DNA of 64,000 nt from Acinetobacter ursingii DSM 16037 = CIP 107286 (GCF_000368825.1 NZ_KB849710.1:62001-126000), one strand, 5' to 3'. Positions 8,758 through 18,731 are shown, counted from the first letter of the stretch. Notes: generated by a model from the letters alone, not told the origin. Numbers and translations: made by a program.

Positions 8758-9273
8758 TTAAGGATTCGCACTTTCGGGCAATGGCGCAGCCGATGTTACT
8801 GGATTGGTCGTAGATGGACTGACTGAACTTGCAGGAGTAGCAACTGCCGCTCTAGCAGTCGCTGGTTCTGCTGAGGACTGACTTAAGCTGCCTTGTTCAA
8901 TCGGAACAGTGCCGCCGTTGGTACCGACCACAGCATCTTTGGTCTGCTGCCACTTTTGTTCAGTGTAGGTCTTTGCCTCATTGGCCTTTTGCTGTGCCAC
9001 TTGTGACTGTTCAGAGCCATAAGCTTTGCTTTCCTGCCACTTCTCACTGATTTTAGCGGAAGACTTATCTGCGCCGCGCTGAATCGAATTTCCTAAACGA
9101 CTAATGCTTTGCCCAGTTTTATAGGTCAGTACCCGAAAGATATTGGGGTTATCCCCATAAGGCATAGTTTTGGGTTGATCTGATGTAGATGTCACGCTTT
9201 CATTTGCATTTGCTGCAATAGGTAAAAAAGTAAGCAAACTGAGCGTTGCAGCATAAAGGGCATGCTTAAGCAT
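8758..9273 (-). CDS. Exported helical protein, LEA-like
   Basis: The 171-residue product has a clear signal peptide ending at about residue 23 (PIAANA|NE). A Lys/Gln/Ala-rich helical stretch follows (about 60-115, with SAKISEKWQESKAYGSEQS and NEAKTYTEQKWQQTKDAV), then a Ser/Ala/Thr/Pro-rich disordered tail. An AAGGATG ribosome binding site precedes the ATG at 9273. The Lys-x-x-x-Trp-Gln-x-x-Lys rhythm resembles the protein at 6869, so the two may be distant paralogues. No known function. Confidence 0.65.
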   Translation of the reverse strand: MLKHALYAATLSLLTFLPIAANANESVTSTSDQPKTMPYGDNPNIFRVLTYKTGQSISRLGNSIQRGADKSSAKISEKWQESKAYGSEQSQVAQQKANEAKTYTEQKWQQTKDAVVGTNGGTVPIEQGSLSQSSAEPATARAAVATPASSVSPSTTNPVTSAAPLPESANP

Positions 9274-9448
9274 TTTTTAGCCATCCTTTTTCTTGATTCT
9301 AGAATGTGGGTTATCTTAGCGCATGAACTGAATTTAAGAATAAAAAAGATCAAACTGATACAGCTTGCTACAAGCGATATACATTGAAGGAGATAAATAT
9401 AATGAAATAGTTTGCCCCTAATTTGGATTAAGGGCAGAACAGTAAGTC

Positions 9449-9841
9449 TTATTCACAAGCTGCGACGTTTTCTTTTTTGAAATTGTCACGGAGCGAAAGG
9501 AAGTTTGCTTGAACTTGTTTGTCATACAGGTCAAAAGATTTGGCTGAACTGGTGCCATCTTTAGCCACGATCACCGTTCCCGCAGAGATTAAGGTATTGC
9601 CTTTAAATACCCAGTTCTCACGCGCACGACCTGCATCCATAATACCTGTAAATTCAATGTTGCAATGATCACCCAGCTTGATCAATTTTGCCTTATTATT
9701 TTGGGTATCAGGAAAGGCTTTAATATTGCTGACTTCTTCAATCACACCTACAGTGGTTTCTGGAACAGGAGGAGTCGTTGAACAGGCTGTAAGGGTTAAA
9801 CAAGTAGCAGTTGCTAAAAAAAGAGTTTTAAGTTTCATCAT
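9449..9841 (-). CDS. Small lipoprotein of unknown function
   Basis: The 130-residue protein has a lipoprotein signal with lipobox LTAC (Cys20) and a Thr/Pro-rich linker. A compact domain of about 100 residues follows, with two further cysteines (in DHCNIEF and the C-terminal VAACE) that could form a disulfide. ATG codons at 9841 and 9838 are alternatives. I do not recognise the family. It has its own short flanks and is not obviously in an operon. Confidence 0.65.
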   Translation of the reverse strand: MMKLKTLFLATATCLTLTACSTTPPVPETTVGVIEEVSNIKAFPDTQNNKAKLIKLGDHCNIEFTGIMDAGRARENWVFKGNTLISAGTVIVAKDGTSSAKSFDLYDKQVQANFLSLRDNFKKENVAACE

Positions 9842-9924
9842 TCAAGTGCTTACATGTGTTGTTATTGGCTATCAGTATAACCATATTTGTTCATTCAGCG
9901 AGAGTAGTGAATAAAAAAATTAAG

Positions 9925-10797
9925 CTATTTTTTATTTGAAAATTCTGTTTTTAATAGCGCAATAAATGCATCTCTGGCTTTATGATGTTGAACATTTTGA
10001 TGCCAGAAAAATTGATTTTGAATTGAGGACAAATGCGCAAAATCAAAACCGCGAATACTGCTGAGACCTTGATATTGTTCATACAAACTTTTAGGAACTA
10101 AAGAAACACCAGAACCCGCACTGACGCAGCCAATAATGGTAGCGTAACTTGCGATACCTGTTATGGGTAAGGACAAGTGTTTTAATTTAAGCCATGCTTC
10201 CAGTGCTGCACGATAAGGACAACCTTCAGTCCACATAAAAATTTCCTTATCGATCAAATCTTCCAGACAACGAATTTCGCCCATGGATGTTGGCGCAATC
10301 AGTACCATATTTTCTTGATAAATTTCAAGTTGATGGAGTAATGGAAAATTTATCTGTCCCGCGACAATGGCACCATCCAGTTTATGTTGAGCGACATCCT
10401 GTAAAAGTTGTTTCCACGTTCCTGTCGTAATTTGAACGGAAACATCGGGATACAGTTGATGATACTGAGCCAATAAACGCGGCAGACGAGTCGTGGCTGA
10501 AGATTCAATTGCACCAATTCTTAATGGCCCAGAGGGCGCTGCATCAGGATGAATACTACGTTTGGCTTCATCGCATAGAGCTAAAATTTTTTGACAATAT
10601 TCCAGAAAAATCTCACCAGAAGCAGTGAGTTTAAGGGTTTTTCCTTCACGTAAAAAAAGAGGGGCTTTGAGTTCTTGCTCAAGCTGTTTAATACGAGTGG
10701 TGATATTGGAGGGAACACAATGCAGTTTAGTCGCAGCTTGAGCCATGCTGCCACATTCCACGATGCTTTGAAACATTCTGAGTTGTTGTATATCCAT
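9925..10797 (-). CDS. LysR-family transcriptional regulator
   Basis: The 290-residue protein has the N-terminal winged helix-turn-helix of LysR regulators (residues 1-60, FQSIVECGSMAQAATKLHCVPSNITTRIKQLE in the family position) and a C-terminal periplasmic-binding-protein-like effector domain (about 90-285, beginning PLRIGAIESSATTRLP). Length is typical. It is divergently transcribed from the EamA-family transporter at 10902 across about 100 bp, an arrangement in which LysR proteins usually regulate the neighbour. The effector is unknown. Confidence 0.9.
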   Translation of the reverse strand: MDIQQLRMFQSIVECGSMAQAATKLHCVPSNITTRIKQLEQELKAPLFLREGKTLKLTASGEIFLEYCQKILALCDEAKRSIHPDAAPSGPLRIGAIESSATTRLPRLLAQYHQLYPDVSVQITTGTWKQLLQDVAQHKLDGAIVAGQINFPLLHQLEIYQENMVLIAPTSMGEIRCLEDLIDKEIFMWTEGCPYRAALEAWLKLKHLSLPITGIASYATIIGCVSAGSGVSLVPKSLYEQYQGLSSIRGFDFAHLSSIQNQFFWHQNVQHHKARDAFIALLKTEFSNKK

Positions 10798-10802
10798 CGT
10801 TT

Positions 10803-10857
10803 ATGGTTGAATAAAAATGAATGATAAGCTCAATATAAGTTAATTTTACTCAACCAT
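10803..10857. promoter_or_regulatory. Inverted repeat in the LysR/EamA divergent promoter region
   Basis: ATGGTTGA at 10803-10810 and TCAACCAT at 10850-10857 form a perfect 8-bp inverted repeat spanning most of the gap between the two genes. It is a candidate operator or looping pair for the LysR regulator; a chance repeat cannot be excluded. Confidence 0.35.
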
Positions 10858-10901
10858 CTATCGCTTTATGATGCAACTAAGACCAAGTCTGGTAAGCTTT
10901 A

Positions 10902-11798
10902 ATGCATCACTTTTACATCTCATTGCTCAATCATCAGCAGTTCAAACTTTATTTCTCTATTGCTTTGGTGGTGATCTGTTGGGGCTATTCGCCTGTAGGT
11001 GTGCATAGCGCTTTACTATCGTATTCGCCTGAACATATTGCGCTATTACGCTTTGTGATTGCATCAGCTGTTTTAGCGATGATTGCCCTACGAAAAGGAA
11101 TGATGATTCCCAAAATACGTGATCTTCCTATATTACTCATTCTTGGGCTGTTTTCGGTAACCTTGCATCATGTTTTGATCAATACTGGACAGCAATATGT
11201 CACTGCCACTGCTTCAAGTATTTTAAGTCAGTCGATTCCATTGTTTACCCTCATTATTTCAGCGTTGGTATTTAAAGATAAAATTTCGCTGAAACAGAGC
11301 ATCTGTATTGTGATGGGATTGGCTGGTGCCATTTTGGTGGTCAGTGGCGATCGTGGGCTGATTTCACCAAATGCGCATAGCTTATTGATTTTACTCGCAG
11401 CAATGTGTTGGGCGATTTATTTTGTACTGTATAAAAAATTTGATCTGCCTTATGACTCGATCAGTATGATGTGTTATGTCGTCTGGTTCGGCAGCTTGCC
11501 TTTATTGTTTTATAGCCCTGATGTGCTTGTGCAAATCCAACAGGCAAACTGGCAGGCAAATATTGCGGTGTTGTTATTGGGACTTTTTCCGAGTGCTTTG
11601 GCATATGTACTTTGGGGCTATGTACTTAAGCAAATACCGTTAATGCAGGCTTCAAATCTTCTGTATTGTACGCCTTTGGTGGCGATGACGATTGCTATCT
11701 TGTTTTTGGGTGAACGGCCGTCGATTTATGTATTGATTGGAGGATTAATGATTGTGGGTAGTATTGGGTGGATGAATTGGAATAAAGAAAAGCTTTAA
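10902..11798 (+). CDS. EamA-family (DMT superfamily) inner-membrane transporter
   Basis: The 298-residue protein is almost entirely hydrophobic, with about ten predicted membrane segments and an internal duplication of two five-segment EamA units. GYSPVGVHS and FRF/LRFVIAS-type stretches are near the start of unit 1, and WAIYFVLYKK opens unit 2. The family exports small metabolites such as amino acids or drugs. The divergent LysR gene is the probable regulator, giving a regulator/exporter pair; the substrate is not predictable. The annotated ATG gives a slightly long cytoplasmic N-terminus of about 18 residues. Confidence 0.88.
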   Translation: MHHFYISLLNHQQFKLYFSIALVVICWGYSPVGVHSALLSYSPEHIALLRFVIASAVLAMIALRKGMMIPKIRDLPILLILGLFSVTLHHVLINTGQQYVTATASSILSQSIPLFTLIISALVFKDKISLKQSICIVMGLAGAILVVSGDRGLISPNAHSLLILLAAMCWAIYFVLYKKFDLPYDSISMMCYVVWFGSLPLLFYSPDVLVQIQQANWQANIAVLLLGLFPSALAYVLWGYVLKQIPLMQASNLLYCTPLVAMTIAILFLGERPSIYVLIGGLMIVGSIGWMNWNKEKL

Positions 11799-11814
11799 GA
11801 AAGTAAATAGTAGT

Positions 11815-12771
11815 CTATTTATTCCAATTCTCTTGATAGATGCGCCCTGATTGAAAGTAGTTGGCGACTAAATCAATAAATTGTTTAAAGTCAGTATTTT
11901 CTTTCAAAATACGATTTATTGTTTGCCAATCTGCATCATGTCTACGTCGTGAAGGAAGTAAAATTTCACTTTCTGTTGGATTATCAGTATTAAGCAAAAT
12001 TACACCTATACCATGTAAAGCAGAGAGCATCCTTAGTTCCTCTTCTACGTCTGCTTTGGAAATAGCGGTAGCTACTAAGTAACCTTCATGGGCCCAACTT
12101 GAATTACTTACGGCTTGAAAAAAACTGCTGCGTATATTCGAGCTATTAAGCTCTTTTTTGACTTCAAATGACCACAGCCGAACATTTTGTCCTGAACTAT
12201 GCTTTACACATGTTTTTATAAATTCATGCCATCCCTTATCTAAAGGTTGCATCGCAACGATATCAGGATGTAACCACTGATTACCATTGAGACCACGCGT
12301 ATTTGCAGATCGTTTTTCATCAATTCTTAAACAATATAAACCAAGTTCAGATTTTAAAAATTCAATTAATAAAGGATAAAGTTCATATTCCGATAGAAGT
12401 TGAACTTTCTTTGTATTAATATATGTAGTTTCTAAATCTTCAATAATATCAATCTCTGATTCAAAAGAGTCCGAGTTTATTGTAGTAACGTCATTTTGAG
12501 TGTTGGGATCATACCAGAAAAGACGCGGCTTATTTTGTAGCTGTATATTTGGCGATGTTCTTAAAATATCATCTTTCTGTTTTGCTATTTCTGCAACAAT
12601 TTGATTGATAAAATCACTTTCTGTTTTAAATCTTGGGTTTTTACGCTTTTCTTTATAATATTCTGGAAATTTTTCAACTATACCTAATGCAACTTCACGT
12701 GGTTTAAATTGCTTTAGCGGATTTTGTTTTAAAAATTCAAAAATTCTTTCTCGTTGAGTTAATTTATTCAT
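11815..12771 (-). CDS. Winged-helix plus PD-(D/E)XK nuclease-like protein (COG2958-type)
   Basis: The 318-residue protein has an N-terminal winged-helix-like domain (about 1-90, starting LTQRERIFEFLKQNPLKQFK) that resembles HARE-HTH/restriction-associated modules. A C-terminal half follows that contains HPD170IVAM and, 33 residues later, SFE203VK205KE. This D...E-x-K spacing is the PD-(D/E)XK nuclease signature. The overall architecture matches uncharacterised COG2958 proteins. There is no partner methyltransferase or other defence gene nearby, and the gene is noticeably more A+T-rich than glyS behind it. Nuclease activity and a role in defence are inference. Confidence 0.65.
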   Translation of the reverse strand: MNKLTQRERIFEFLKQNPLKQFKPREVALGIVEKFPEYYKEKRKNPRFKTESDFINQIVAEIAKQKDDILRTSPNIQLQNKPRLFWYDPNTQNDVTTINSDSFESEIDIIEDLETTYINTKKVQLLSEYELYPLLIEFLKSELGLYCLRIDEKRSANTRGLNGNQWLHPDIVAMQPLDKGWHEFIKTCVKHSSGQNVRLWSFEVKKELNSSNIRSSFFQAVSNSSWAHEGYLVATAISKADVEEELRMLSALHGIGVILLNTDNPTESEILLPSRRRHDADWQTINRILKENTDFKQFIDLVANYFQSGRIYQENWNK

Positions 12772-12785
12772 TTTTTATCTCGAAA

Positions 12786-12814
12786 TAAACCCCGCTAATT
12801 TATAGCGAGGTTTA
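12786..12814 (-). terminator. Hairpin terminator after glyS
   Basis: TAAACCCCGCT at 12786-12796 pairs with AGCGAGGTTTA at 12804-12814 with a single mismatch, followed on the reverse strand by a short T-rich stretch. It separates glyS from the downstream winged-helix gene. Confidence 0.6.
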
Positions 12815-12840
12815 TATTAAAAAACAAGGATGATAAAAAC

Positions 12841-14910
12841 TTAACCTTGCAACATACTCACATCCGCAATCGCGGTAAATAAACCACGTAACTGCGCCAG
12901 TAAACGTAAGCGATTGGCTTTGAGTTTTGGATCTTCTGCCATCACCATCACGTTGTCAAAGAATGCATCAATCGGCTCACGTAACGACGCCAATTGAGAC
13001 AAGGCATCGGTATAGTTATGTGCTTCAAGCAAAGGTTGTACTATTGGAGTCACCGTTTGCAGTGCATTAAATAACGCGTATTCAGCATCTTCAACTAACA
13101 GCGAGGTATCCACATCACCGACAATCTGACCTTCTTTAGCCAAAATGTTGGCCACACGTTTATTGGCAGCAGCCAATGCCTGTGCTTCTGGCAAATTTTT
13201 AAAATGATTCACAGCTTTAACGCGATGATCAAAATCCAGTGGAGATTTTGGAGATAACGCCTGAACCGATTGAATCACATCAATGGCAACGCCCTGATCT
13301 TCATACATGGCACGGTAACGCGCCTCAATAAAGTTCAGCGCTTCATGTTGCGCTTTGACAGGCTCACGTAACTTGCCATGATAGTTTTCAGAAGCAATTT
13401 TGGTCAGTTCTACCAATGGCAAATCTAACTCTTTTTCAATCAATAGACGCAATACACCAATCGCAGCACGGCGTAAGCTGAACGGATCTTTAGAACCTGT
13501 CGGGGCTTGACCAATGCCAAAAATACCGACCAAGGTATCTAAACGATCTGCCAGTGCAAGCGCCGTACCCGTTTGAGTTTGTGGTAAAACATCACCTGAA
13601 AAACGTGGTAAATACTGCTCTGCAATCGCATCTGCAACTTCGCTTGGTAAACCTTCCAAACGTGCATAATAGGTTCCCGCAGTACCTTGTAATTCAGGGA
13701 ATTCACCGACCAGTTCAGAGGTCAAATCGCATTTTGCCAAAAGACCTGCTTGCTCTGCGGCAGCACGATCACCATGAGTTAATATCGCGATCTGGCTTGC
13801 CAATTTGGCAATACGTAAAGATTTATCCCAGAGTGTCCCAAGTTCTGCCTGAAACACCATATTGGCCAATTTGTCTTTACGGCTGGCAAGCGGTTGTTTT
13901 TGATCTTGCAAGAAAAAGAATTCTGCATCGCTCAAACGTGGACGTACAACTTTCTCATTTCCTTCAATAATTTGAGTTGGATCTTTCGATTCAATATTGG
14001 AAATGGTAATGAAGTAGGGTTGCAGCTTGCCTTCACTATTGACCAGACAGAAATATTTCTGATTATCCTGCATGGTGGTAATTAAGGCTTCTTGTGGTAC
14101 AGCAAGAAAGCGTTCTTCAAAACTTGCACGTAGTGCAACTGGCCATTCCACCAATGCAGTGACTTCATCGAGTAAGTCGTCAGGCACAATGGCAGTGGCA
14201 TTGACTTCATCTGCCAATTGTTTCACTTGCTGCTGAATGGTGGTTTGACGTTTTGAAAAATCAGCCACCACATAGGCACTTTCAAGTGCAGTCAAATAAT
14301 CATTGACATGATCCAAAGTGATCGCTTCAGGCGCATGGAAACGATGACCATAGGTAACATTACTGGCTGAATGATCCTGAATCGTGGCTGGAATGACTTG
14401 ATCATCTTTAAGTAATACGACCCATTTTACTGGACGGACAAATTCGGTACGACTTGCAGCAGAACGCATGCGTTTAGCAATCGGTAAATTGTCTAACGCC
14501 GTTTGTAGAATATTTGGTAATAATTCATCAAGGCTTTGGCCTTTGATGTCTTTGTAGTAGCAGACTTTCTCAACTTTACCAGCCTGAAAGGTCGATACTT
14601 GATCCGCCTCAATCCCTTGACCACGCATAAAGCCTTCAAGGGCTTTGGTCGGTTTGCCTTCGCTATCATAAGCAGCCTGAAGCGCAGGGCCATCAAAGCG
14701 TTTTTGTGTATCCGCCTGAGCGCCATCAACATCCACAATTTTTAAAGCCAAGCGACGTGGTGCAGCATAGGCTTCCACTGTTGCAAAGTTTAAGCCCGCA
14801 TCGGTTAAACCTTTGATGGTTTCTGCTTGTAGCGCATCACGTAATGTTTTTAAACTTTTTGGTGGCAGCTCTTCACAGCCAAGTTCAAATAAGACCGTAT
14901 GTTGACTCAT
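12841..14910 (-). CDS. glyS: Glycine--tRNA ligase beta subunit
   Basis: The 689-residue product is the beta subunit of the bacterial alpha2beta2 glycyl-tRNA synthetase, which charges tRNA-Gly in the cytoplasm. Its length equals that of the E. coli protein. The start [14 protein letters not shown] is diagnostic. The middle contains an HD-like module and the region [19 protein letters not shown], and the C-terminal 150 residues form the anticodon-binding domain. The ATG overlaps the glyQ stop by one base (TAATG), so the two subunits are translationally coupled in one operon. No anomalies. Confidence 0.98.
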   Translation of the reverse strand: MSQHTVLFELGCEELPPKSLKTLRDALQAETIKGLTDAGLNFATVEAYAAPRRLALKIVDVDGAQADTQKRFDGPALQAAYDSEGKPTKALEGFMRGQGIEADQVSTFQAGKVEKVCYYKDIKGQSLDELLPNILQTALDNLPIAKRMRSAASRTEFVRPVKWVVLLKDDQVIPATIQDHSASNVTYGHRFHAPEAITLDHVNDYLTALESAYVVADFSKRQTTIQQQVKQLADEVNATAIVPDDLLDEVTALVEWPVALRASFEERFLAVPQEALITTMQDNQKYFCLVNSEGKLQPYFITISNIESKDPTQIIEGNEKVVRPRLSDAEFFFLQDQKQPLASRKDKLANMVFQAELGTLWDKSLRIAKLASQIAILTHGDRAAAEQAGLLAKCDLTSELVGEFPELQGTAGTYYARLEGLPSEVADAIAEQYLPRFSGDVLPQTQTGTALALADRLDTLVGIFGIGQAPTGSKDPFSLRRAAIGVLRLLIEKELDLPLVELTKIASENYHGKLREPVKAQHEALNFIEARYRAMYEDQGVAIDVIQSVQALSPKSPLDFDHRVKAVNHFKNLPEAQALAAANKRVANILAKEGQIVGDVDTSLLVEDAEYALFNALQTVTPIVQPLLEAHNYTDALSQLASLREPIDAFFDNVMVMAEDPKLKANRLRLLAQLRGLFTAIADVSMLQG

Positions 14911-15896
14911 TATTTGTTCTCCGCTTTTTGCGCTTTGGCTGCATCACTTTCTGCTTGTGCTTTGAGTTGGGCTAAAACTTCATCACGTAAATGTGGCTCT
15001 GCCATTGGAAAGCCAAGTTCGGCACGCGCCTGAACATAACTTTGCGCAATGGCGCGAGCTAAAGTTCTTACACGCAAAATATAACGTTGACGCTCGGTGA
15101 CTGAAATTGCGCCACGCGCATCCAATAAGTTGAAGGTATGCGATGCTTTAACCACTTGTTCATAGGCAGGTAAAGACAGTTTTGCCTCAATTAAACGAAC
15201 TGCTTCTGATTCATAAAAATCAAATAATTCAAATAATTTCTCGACAGGGGCATATTCAAAGTTATAGGTCGATTGTTCCACTTCATTTTGGTGGAACACA
15301 TCGCCATAGGTCACGGTTCCAAATTGACCTTTAGTCCAGACCAAGTCATAAACCGAATCAACCCCTTGTAGGTACATCGCCAGACGTTCTAAACCATAGG
15401 TAATTTCACCTGTGACTGGGTAACACTCAACACCGCCGACTTGCTGGAAGTAAGTAAACTGAGTGACTTCCATACCATTGAGCCAGACTTCCCAACCTAA
15501 GCCCCATGCGCCGAGTGTTGGAGATTCCCAGTTATCTTCGACAAAACGAATATCGTGAGTCAGAGTGTCAATCCCAATCGCCTTGAGGGAGTCTAGGTAA
15601 AGCTGTTGGATATTGTCTGGGTTTGGCTTAAGTACCACTTGAAATTGATAATAATGTTGTAAGCGGTTTGGGTTCTCACCATAGCGTCCATCTTTCGGAC
15701 GACGCGAAGGTTGCACATAAGCGGCATTCCATGTTTCAGGGCCAAGTGCACGTAAGAAGGTCGCGGTATGGAATGTACCTGCACCCATTTCCATGTCGTA
15801 GGGTTGTAGAACGACGCAGCCTTGTTCGGCCCAATAGTTTTGTAGGGCAAGAATTAAGCCCTGAAAGGTATCAATATGCGATATGGCGCGACTCAT
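14910..15896 (-). CDS. glyQ: Glycine--tRNA ligase alpha subunit
   Basis: The 328-residue product is the catalytic alpha subunit of glycyl-tRNA synthetase, which forms glycyl-adenylate. Class II motifs are plain: [18 protein letters not shown] near the start, [17 protein letters not shown] with the active-site region, and [21 protein letters not shown] motif 2 sequence. It ends in a Lys/Ala-rich tail (about 25 residues longer than the E. coli subunit) that is probably disordered. It is the first gene of glyQS. Confidence 0.98.
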   Translation of the reverse strand: MSRAISHIDTFQGLILALQNYWAEQGCVVLQPYDMEMGAGTFHTATFLRALGPETWNAAYVQPSRRPKDGRYGENPNRLQHYYQFQVVLKPNPDNIQQLYLDSLKAIGIDTLTHDIRFVEDNWESPTLGAWGLGWEVWLNGMEVTQFTYFQQVGGVECYPVTGEITYGLERLAMYLQGVDSVYDLVWTKGQFGTVTYGDVFHQNEVEQSTYNFEYAPVEKLFELFDFYESEAVRLIEAKLSLPAYEQVVKASHTFNLLDARGAISVTERQRYILRVRTLARAIAQSYVQARAELGFPMAEPHLRDEVLAQLKAQAESDAAKAQKAENK

Positions 15897-16073
15897 GGTG
15901 CATCCACTAATAAAATCAAAGAAAAATTGCGTTCAAGTATAAGGATTTTAAAGGGGAGTGGCAAAGGTTCTGTCGAGTTCTTGCGAATAAAAAATAGCGG
16001 AGATTAAACTTCATCTTTTCTGCTGAATTTAGGCGTAGATTAGAGCTAAAAATAAACACAAAGGTTAATCGAC

Positions 16074-17036
16074 ATGGCCGACTTCAGAAAAATATCTAAA
16101 CGATGGTGCGCGATATTCGGTGTCTTTGCCCTGATCATGCATACCCTTTCAGCTCAAGCGGCATGGTTGGCAGAGCGGCCACTTGCACAAAAAATAAAGC
16201 AAAAATTTGAACAAAGAACAACTGAGAACAATTCGCTATCATCACAATATCTTCAAGTTGATGCTATGCAGCGCAGCTATCAATTATATATCCCATCTTC
16301 TGCAAGGCAATCTGCTCGCCCAGTGGTGATTGCATTACATGGCGGAGGAGGCAATGCCAATCAAATGCTGAAACGCTGGCAAGCCATTGCACAACAACAA
16401 AACTTTATTTTAATTACGCCACAAGGCATAGGTGCAAATAGCAAAATGGGAACATGGAATGCATACGGTTGTTGTGGTCAAGCCGTGCAGAAGCAGGTAA
16501 ATGATATTAAATTTATTCAGGTGGTTCTAAAAGATGCATCGCAGCATGCACTGCTTGATCCGCATCGAATTTATGTAGTGGGTTTTTCAAATGGAGGAAT
16601 GTTGACGCATCAATTAGCCATCCACATGGGGCGACAACTGGCTGCTGTCGCGATCGTGTCAGGTGCATTATTTGGAGATGAAGCAATAGCAAAAGATGCA
16701 GTGCCTATTTTAATGATTCATGGTGAAAAAGATTCGGTGGTGCCTTTTCAGGGAGGAATAAGCCCAACTCGATTTGTTGCTAAAGCACAGCAACAACCGT
16801 TTCAATCGGTTGCTTATGCGATGAATTACTGGAAGACGGTCAATCAATGTCAAACAAAAGGCTTTATAGAGCAAACAGCACATTTTAGGATTGAAAAAAA
16901 TCTAAACTGCAAAGCTGATGTCGTACTTTATGATATTGATCAGGGGCAACATGTCTGGCCAACTGCTGATCAGGCAGATGAAGGATTTGATGCGACGCAA
17001 GTGGTTTGGAATTTTTTCAAACAGCATGCACGTTAA
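16074..17036 (+). CDS. Secreted esterase of the PHB-depolymerase/LpqC family
   Basis: The 320-residue protein has a signal peptide (about 1-29, cleavage after AQA). An alpha/beta-hydrolase domain of the COG3509 type (PHB depolymerase, feruloyl and acetylxylan esterases) follows. Visible parts are the oxyanion region ALHGGGGNANQM (88-98), nucleophile Ser172 in VGFSNGGM, Asp220 in IHGEKDSVVPF and His293 in GQHVWP, a complete triad. A CC pair (133-134) and two further Cys suggest disulfides, consistent with export. The substrate is uncertain. The next gene follows after 12 bp and is likely co-transcribed. Confidence 0.8.
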   Translation: MADFRKISKRWCAIFGVFALIMHTLSAQAAWLAERPLAQKIKQKFEQRTTENNSLSSQYLQVDAMQRSYQLYIPSSARQSARPVVIALHGGGGNANQMLKRWQAIAQQQNFILITPQGIGANSKMGTWNAYGCCGQAVQKQVNDIKFIQVVLKDASQHALLDPHRIYVVGFSNGGMLTHQLAIHMGRQLAAVAIVSGALFGDEAIAKDAVPILMIHGEKDSVVPFQGGISPTRFVAKAQQQPFQSVAYAMNYWKTVNQCQTKGFIEQTAHFRIEKNLNCKADVVLYDIDQGQHVWPTADQADEGFDATQVVWNFFKQHAR

Positions 17037-17048
17037 AAGGAGGGAGAG

Positions 17049-17450
17049 ATGACCAAGCTCAAAAATAGCTTATTTTTACTGAGCCTAATTTTCTTGGTAG
17101 AAACTGCAAATGCGCAGAATCCTGTTGAGTCAGATTTATATAGCCAATGCGTGGAAGAAACGATACAGAAGCAGCATTTTCCGAGTATTAATAACGCAGT
17201 GGTAGACGTCTGTAGTGGATACGCCAGAGGTCTTTATGAAAAGCAGATTGTACAATTGCTAGATCAGATCAAAACAACTGGAAGTCCTGAGCGATATAAC
17301 AAGATTATGAAGTCACAGCAGCTTTGGAAACAATATGTCGATCAGGAATGTCAAAATGCAGGGGATTATATAGGTTCTCCAATGTATGGATTTTGTCCAA
17401 TGCTTGAATATCAACATCGGGTAGAACAACTACAGGAATACATCAATTAA
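17049..17450 (+). CDS. Exported LprI-like (DUF1311) protein
   Basis: The 133-residue protein has a signal peptide (cleavage after ANA at about residue 19). A small cysteine-containing helical domain follows. The pattern LWKQYVDQEC...GSPMYGFCPMLEYQHRVEQL is typical of the lysozyme-inhibitor LprI-like domain (DUF1311). AGGAGGGAGAG before the ATG is a strong ribosome binding site. It sits 12 bp after the esterase and is probably in the same transcript. Whether it inhibits lysozyme is unknown; many members of the family have no assigned role. Confidence 0.7.
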   Translation: MTKLKNSLFLLSLIFLVETANAQNPVESDLYSQCVEETIQKQHFPSINNAVVDVCSGYARGLYEKQIVQLLDQIKTTGSPERYNKIMKSQQLWKQYVDQECQNAGDYIGSPMYGFCPMLEYQHRVEQLQEYIN

Positions 17451-17558
17451 AATGATGAGCAAATTTTCTGATTCTCTTAAGATATAATACAAATACATTT
17501 TTAAGAAAAATCCGCTTATACTTTTGTAACTCAGGCAAGATCAAAACCTAGGTGAGCG

Positions 17559-18671
17559 GTGAGAGATATACAGCAAGATTGGCTTTCAGCCTTAAAACCA
17601 AATTTCAAGATTCTTCCTTTTAAAGAACGACTTTTTTGTAGCATCGGCGCATTATGTGGTTTAGCCATTTCTTCACTCATTAGCTGGTATGTCTTGGGTG
17701 GCATAAATCCATGGTATATCGCGCCGATGGGGGCATCCTCTGTTTTGTTATTTGCTGTCCCATCAAGTCCTTTGGCGCAGCCGTGGAATATGCTGATCGG
17801 GAATACTATTGCTGCTACTGTGGGAGTCGCGTGTTCCACGTGGATTCCAGATTTAACGAGCGCATTTAGCTTGGCAGTAGGTCTCACTATTTTTCTGATG
17901 ATGACTAGCGACTCATTGCATCCTCCCAGTGGCGCAGTTGCAATCACCGCGGTGTTAGGCGGAGAGGCTGTTCACCGTTTAGGTTTTAACTTTGTGATAT
18001 ACCCAGTGTTACTGAATTCAGTATTATTGCTGGCATTTGCCTTGTGTTTTAATCGATTGATTGGCCGACATTATCCTTATCCAAAACATCTTAATTCACG
18101 TTCTAAAGACCCGACACCGACACAAAAGGTCAGTATTCAGCCACAAGATATTCAACGTGCACTGCATGAACACACAGAGTTGCTCGATATTAGCCAATAC
18201 GATCTGGAAAAAATCATCTTGGAAGCGCAGGAGCTAGCCCACCAACGCCAAGTCAATGTCTATCGATGTCAGGATATTATGAGTAAAGACCTTATTACAC
18301 TCGATGAAAATGATGATATTCATAAAGCACTAGATAAATTTAAATACAATAATCTCATGAGCTTACCTGTTATTCACAAGGATAATCATATTGTGGGGAC
18401 ATTGGCTTTATATGATGTGGTGGAATGGTTTAAACGCGCGGCAGATCCGAGAGCTTCATGGGAGCATCTGGTCAAACAAATTATGAATCGCAAAGTGGTA
18501 ACGGTGATGCCGTTACAACCTATTCAGGATTTGGTGCCTTATTTTGTGGAAAAATCGTTTAACTATATTCCTGTGGTTCAGGATCAAAAATTGATTGGAA
18601 TTATTAGCCGTGCCGATATGATTGCCGCATTACAACAGCAGTTAGTGCATATTCAAGCATCATCAGGTTGA
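17559..18671 (+). CDS. HPP-family membrane protein with tandem CBS domains
   Basis: The 370-residue product starts at a GTG. It has an N-terminal HPP domain of four to five membrane segments (about 25-170) with PMGASSVLLFAVP and HPPSGAVA, the His-Pro-Pro motif that names the family. A linker follows, then two CBS domains (about 240-365: VYRCQDIMSKDLITL and VKQIMNRKVVTVMP starts). CBS pairs bind adenine nucleotides and usually regulate the attached domain. HPP proteins of cyanobacteria and chloroplasts have been linked to nitrite transport; whether this one does is not known. It stands alone. Confidence 0.85.
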   Translation: MRDIQQDWLSALKPNFKILPFKERLFCSIGALCGLAISSLISWYVLGGINPWYIAPMGASSVLLFAVPSSPLAQPWNMLIGNTIAATVGVACSTWIPDLTSAFSLAVGLTIFLMMTSDSLHPPSGAVAITAVLGGEAVHRLGFNFVIYPVLLNSVLLLAFALCFNRLIGRHYPYPKHLNSRSKDPTPTQKVSIQPQDIQRALHEHTELLDISQYDLEKIILEAQELAHQRQVNVYRCQDIMSKDLITLDENDDIHKALDKFKYNNLMSLPVIHKDNHIVGTLALYDVVEWFKRAADPRASWEHLVKQIMNRKVVTVMPLQPIQDLVPYFVEKSFNYIPVVQDQKLIGIISRADMIAALQQQLVHIQASSG

Positions 18672-18689
18672 TTGAGCATTTTTAGCCAA

Positions 18690-18731
18690 AAAAAAGCTAC
18701 GATTGCATTTTAGGGGGATCACAATCGTAGC
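18690..18731. terminator. Terminator between the HPP and PspC genes
   Basis: GCTACGATTG at 18696-18705 pairs perfectly with 18722-18731 and is preceded by an eight-A run. That run becomes a U-run after the hairpin when read from the reverse strand, so it mainly serves the PspC gene. Confidence 0.7.

Noticed and set aside
18001..18700. HPP/CBS gene as a channel or IMP dehydrogenase relative because of its CBS pair
   Set aside because: The membrane part has the HPP signature and no catalytic IMPDH motif.
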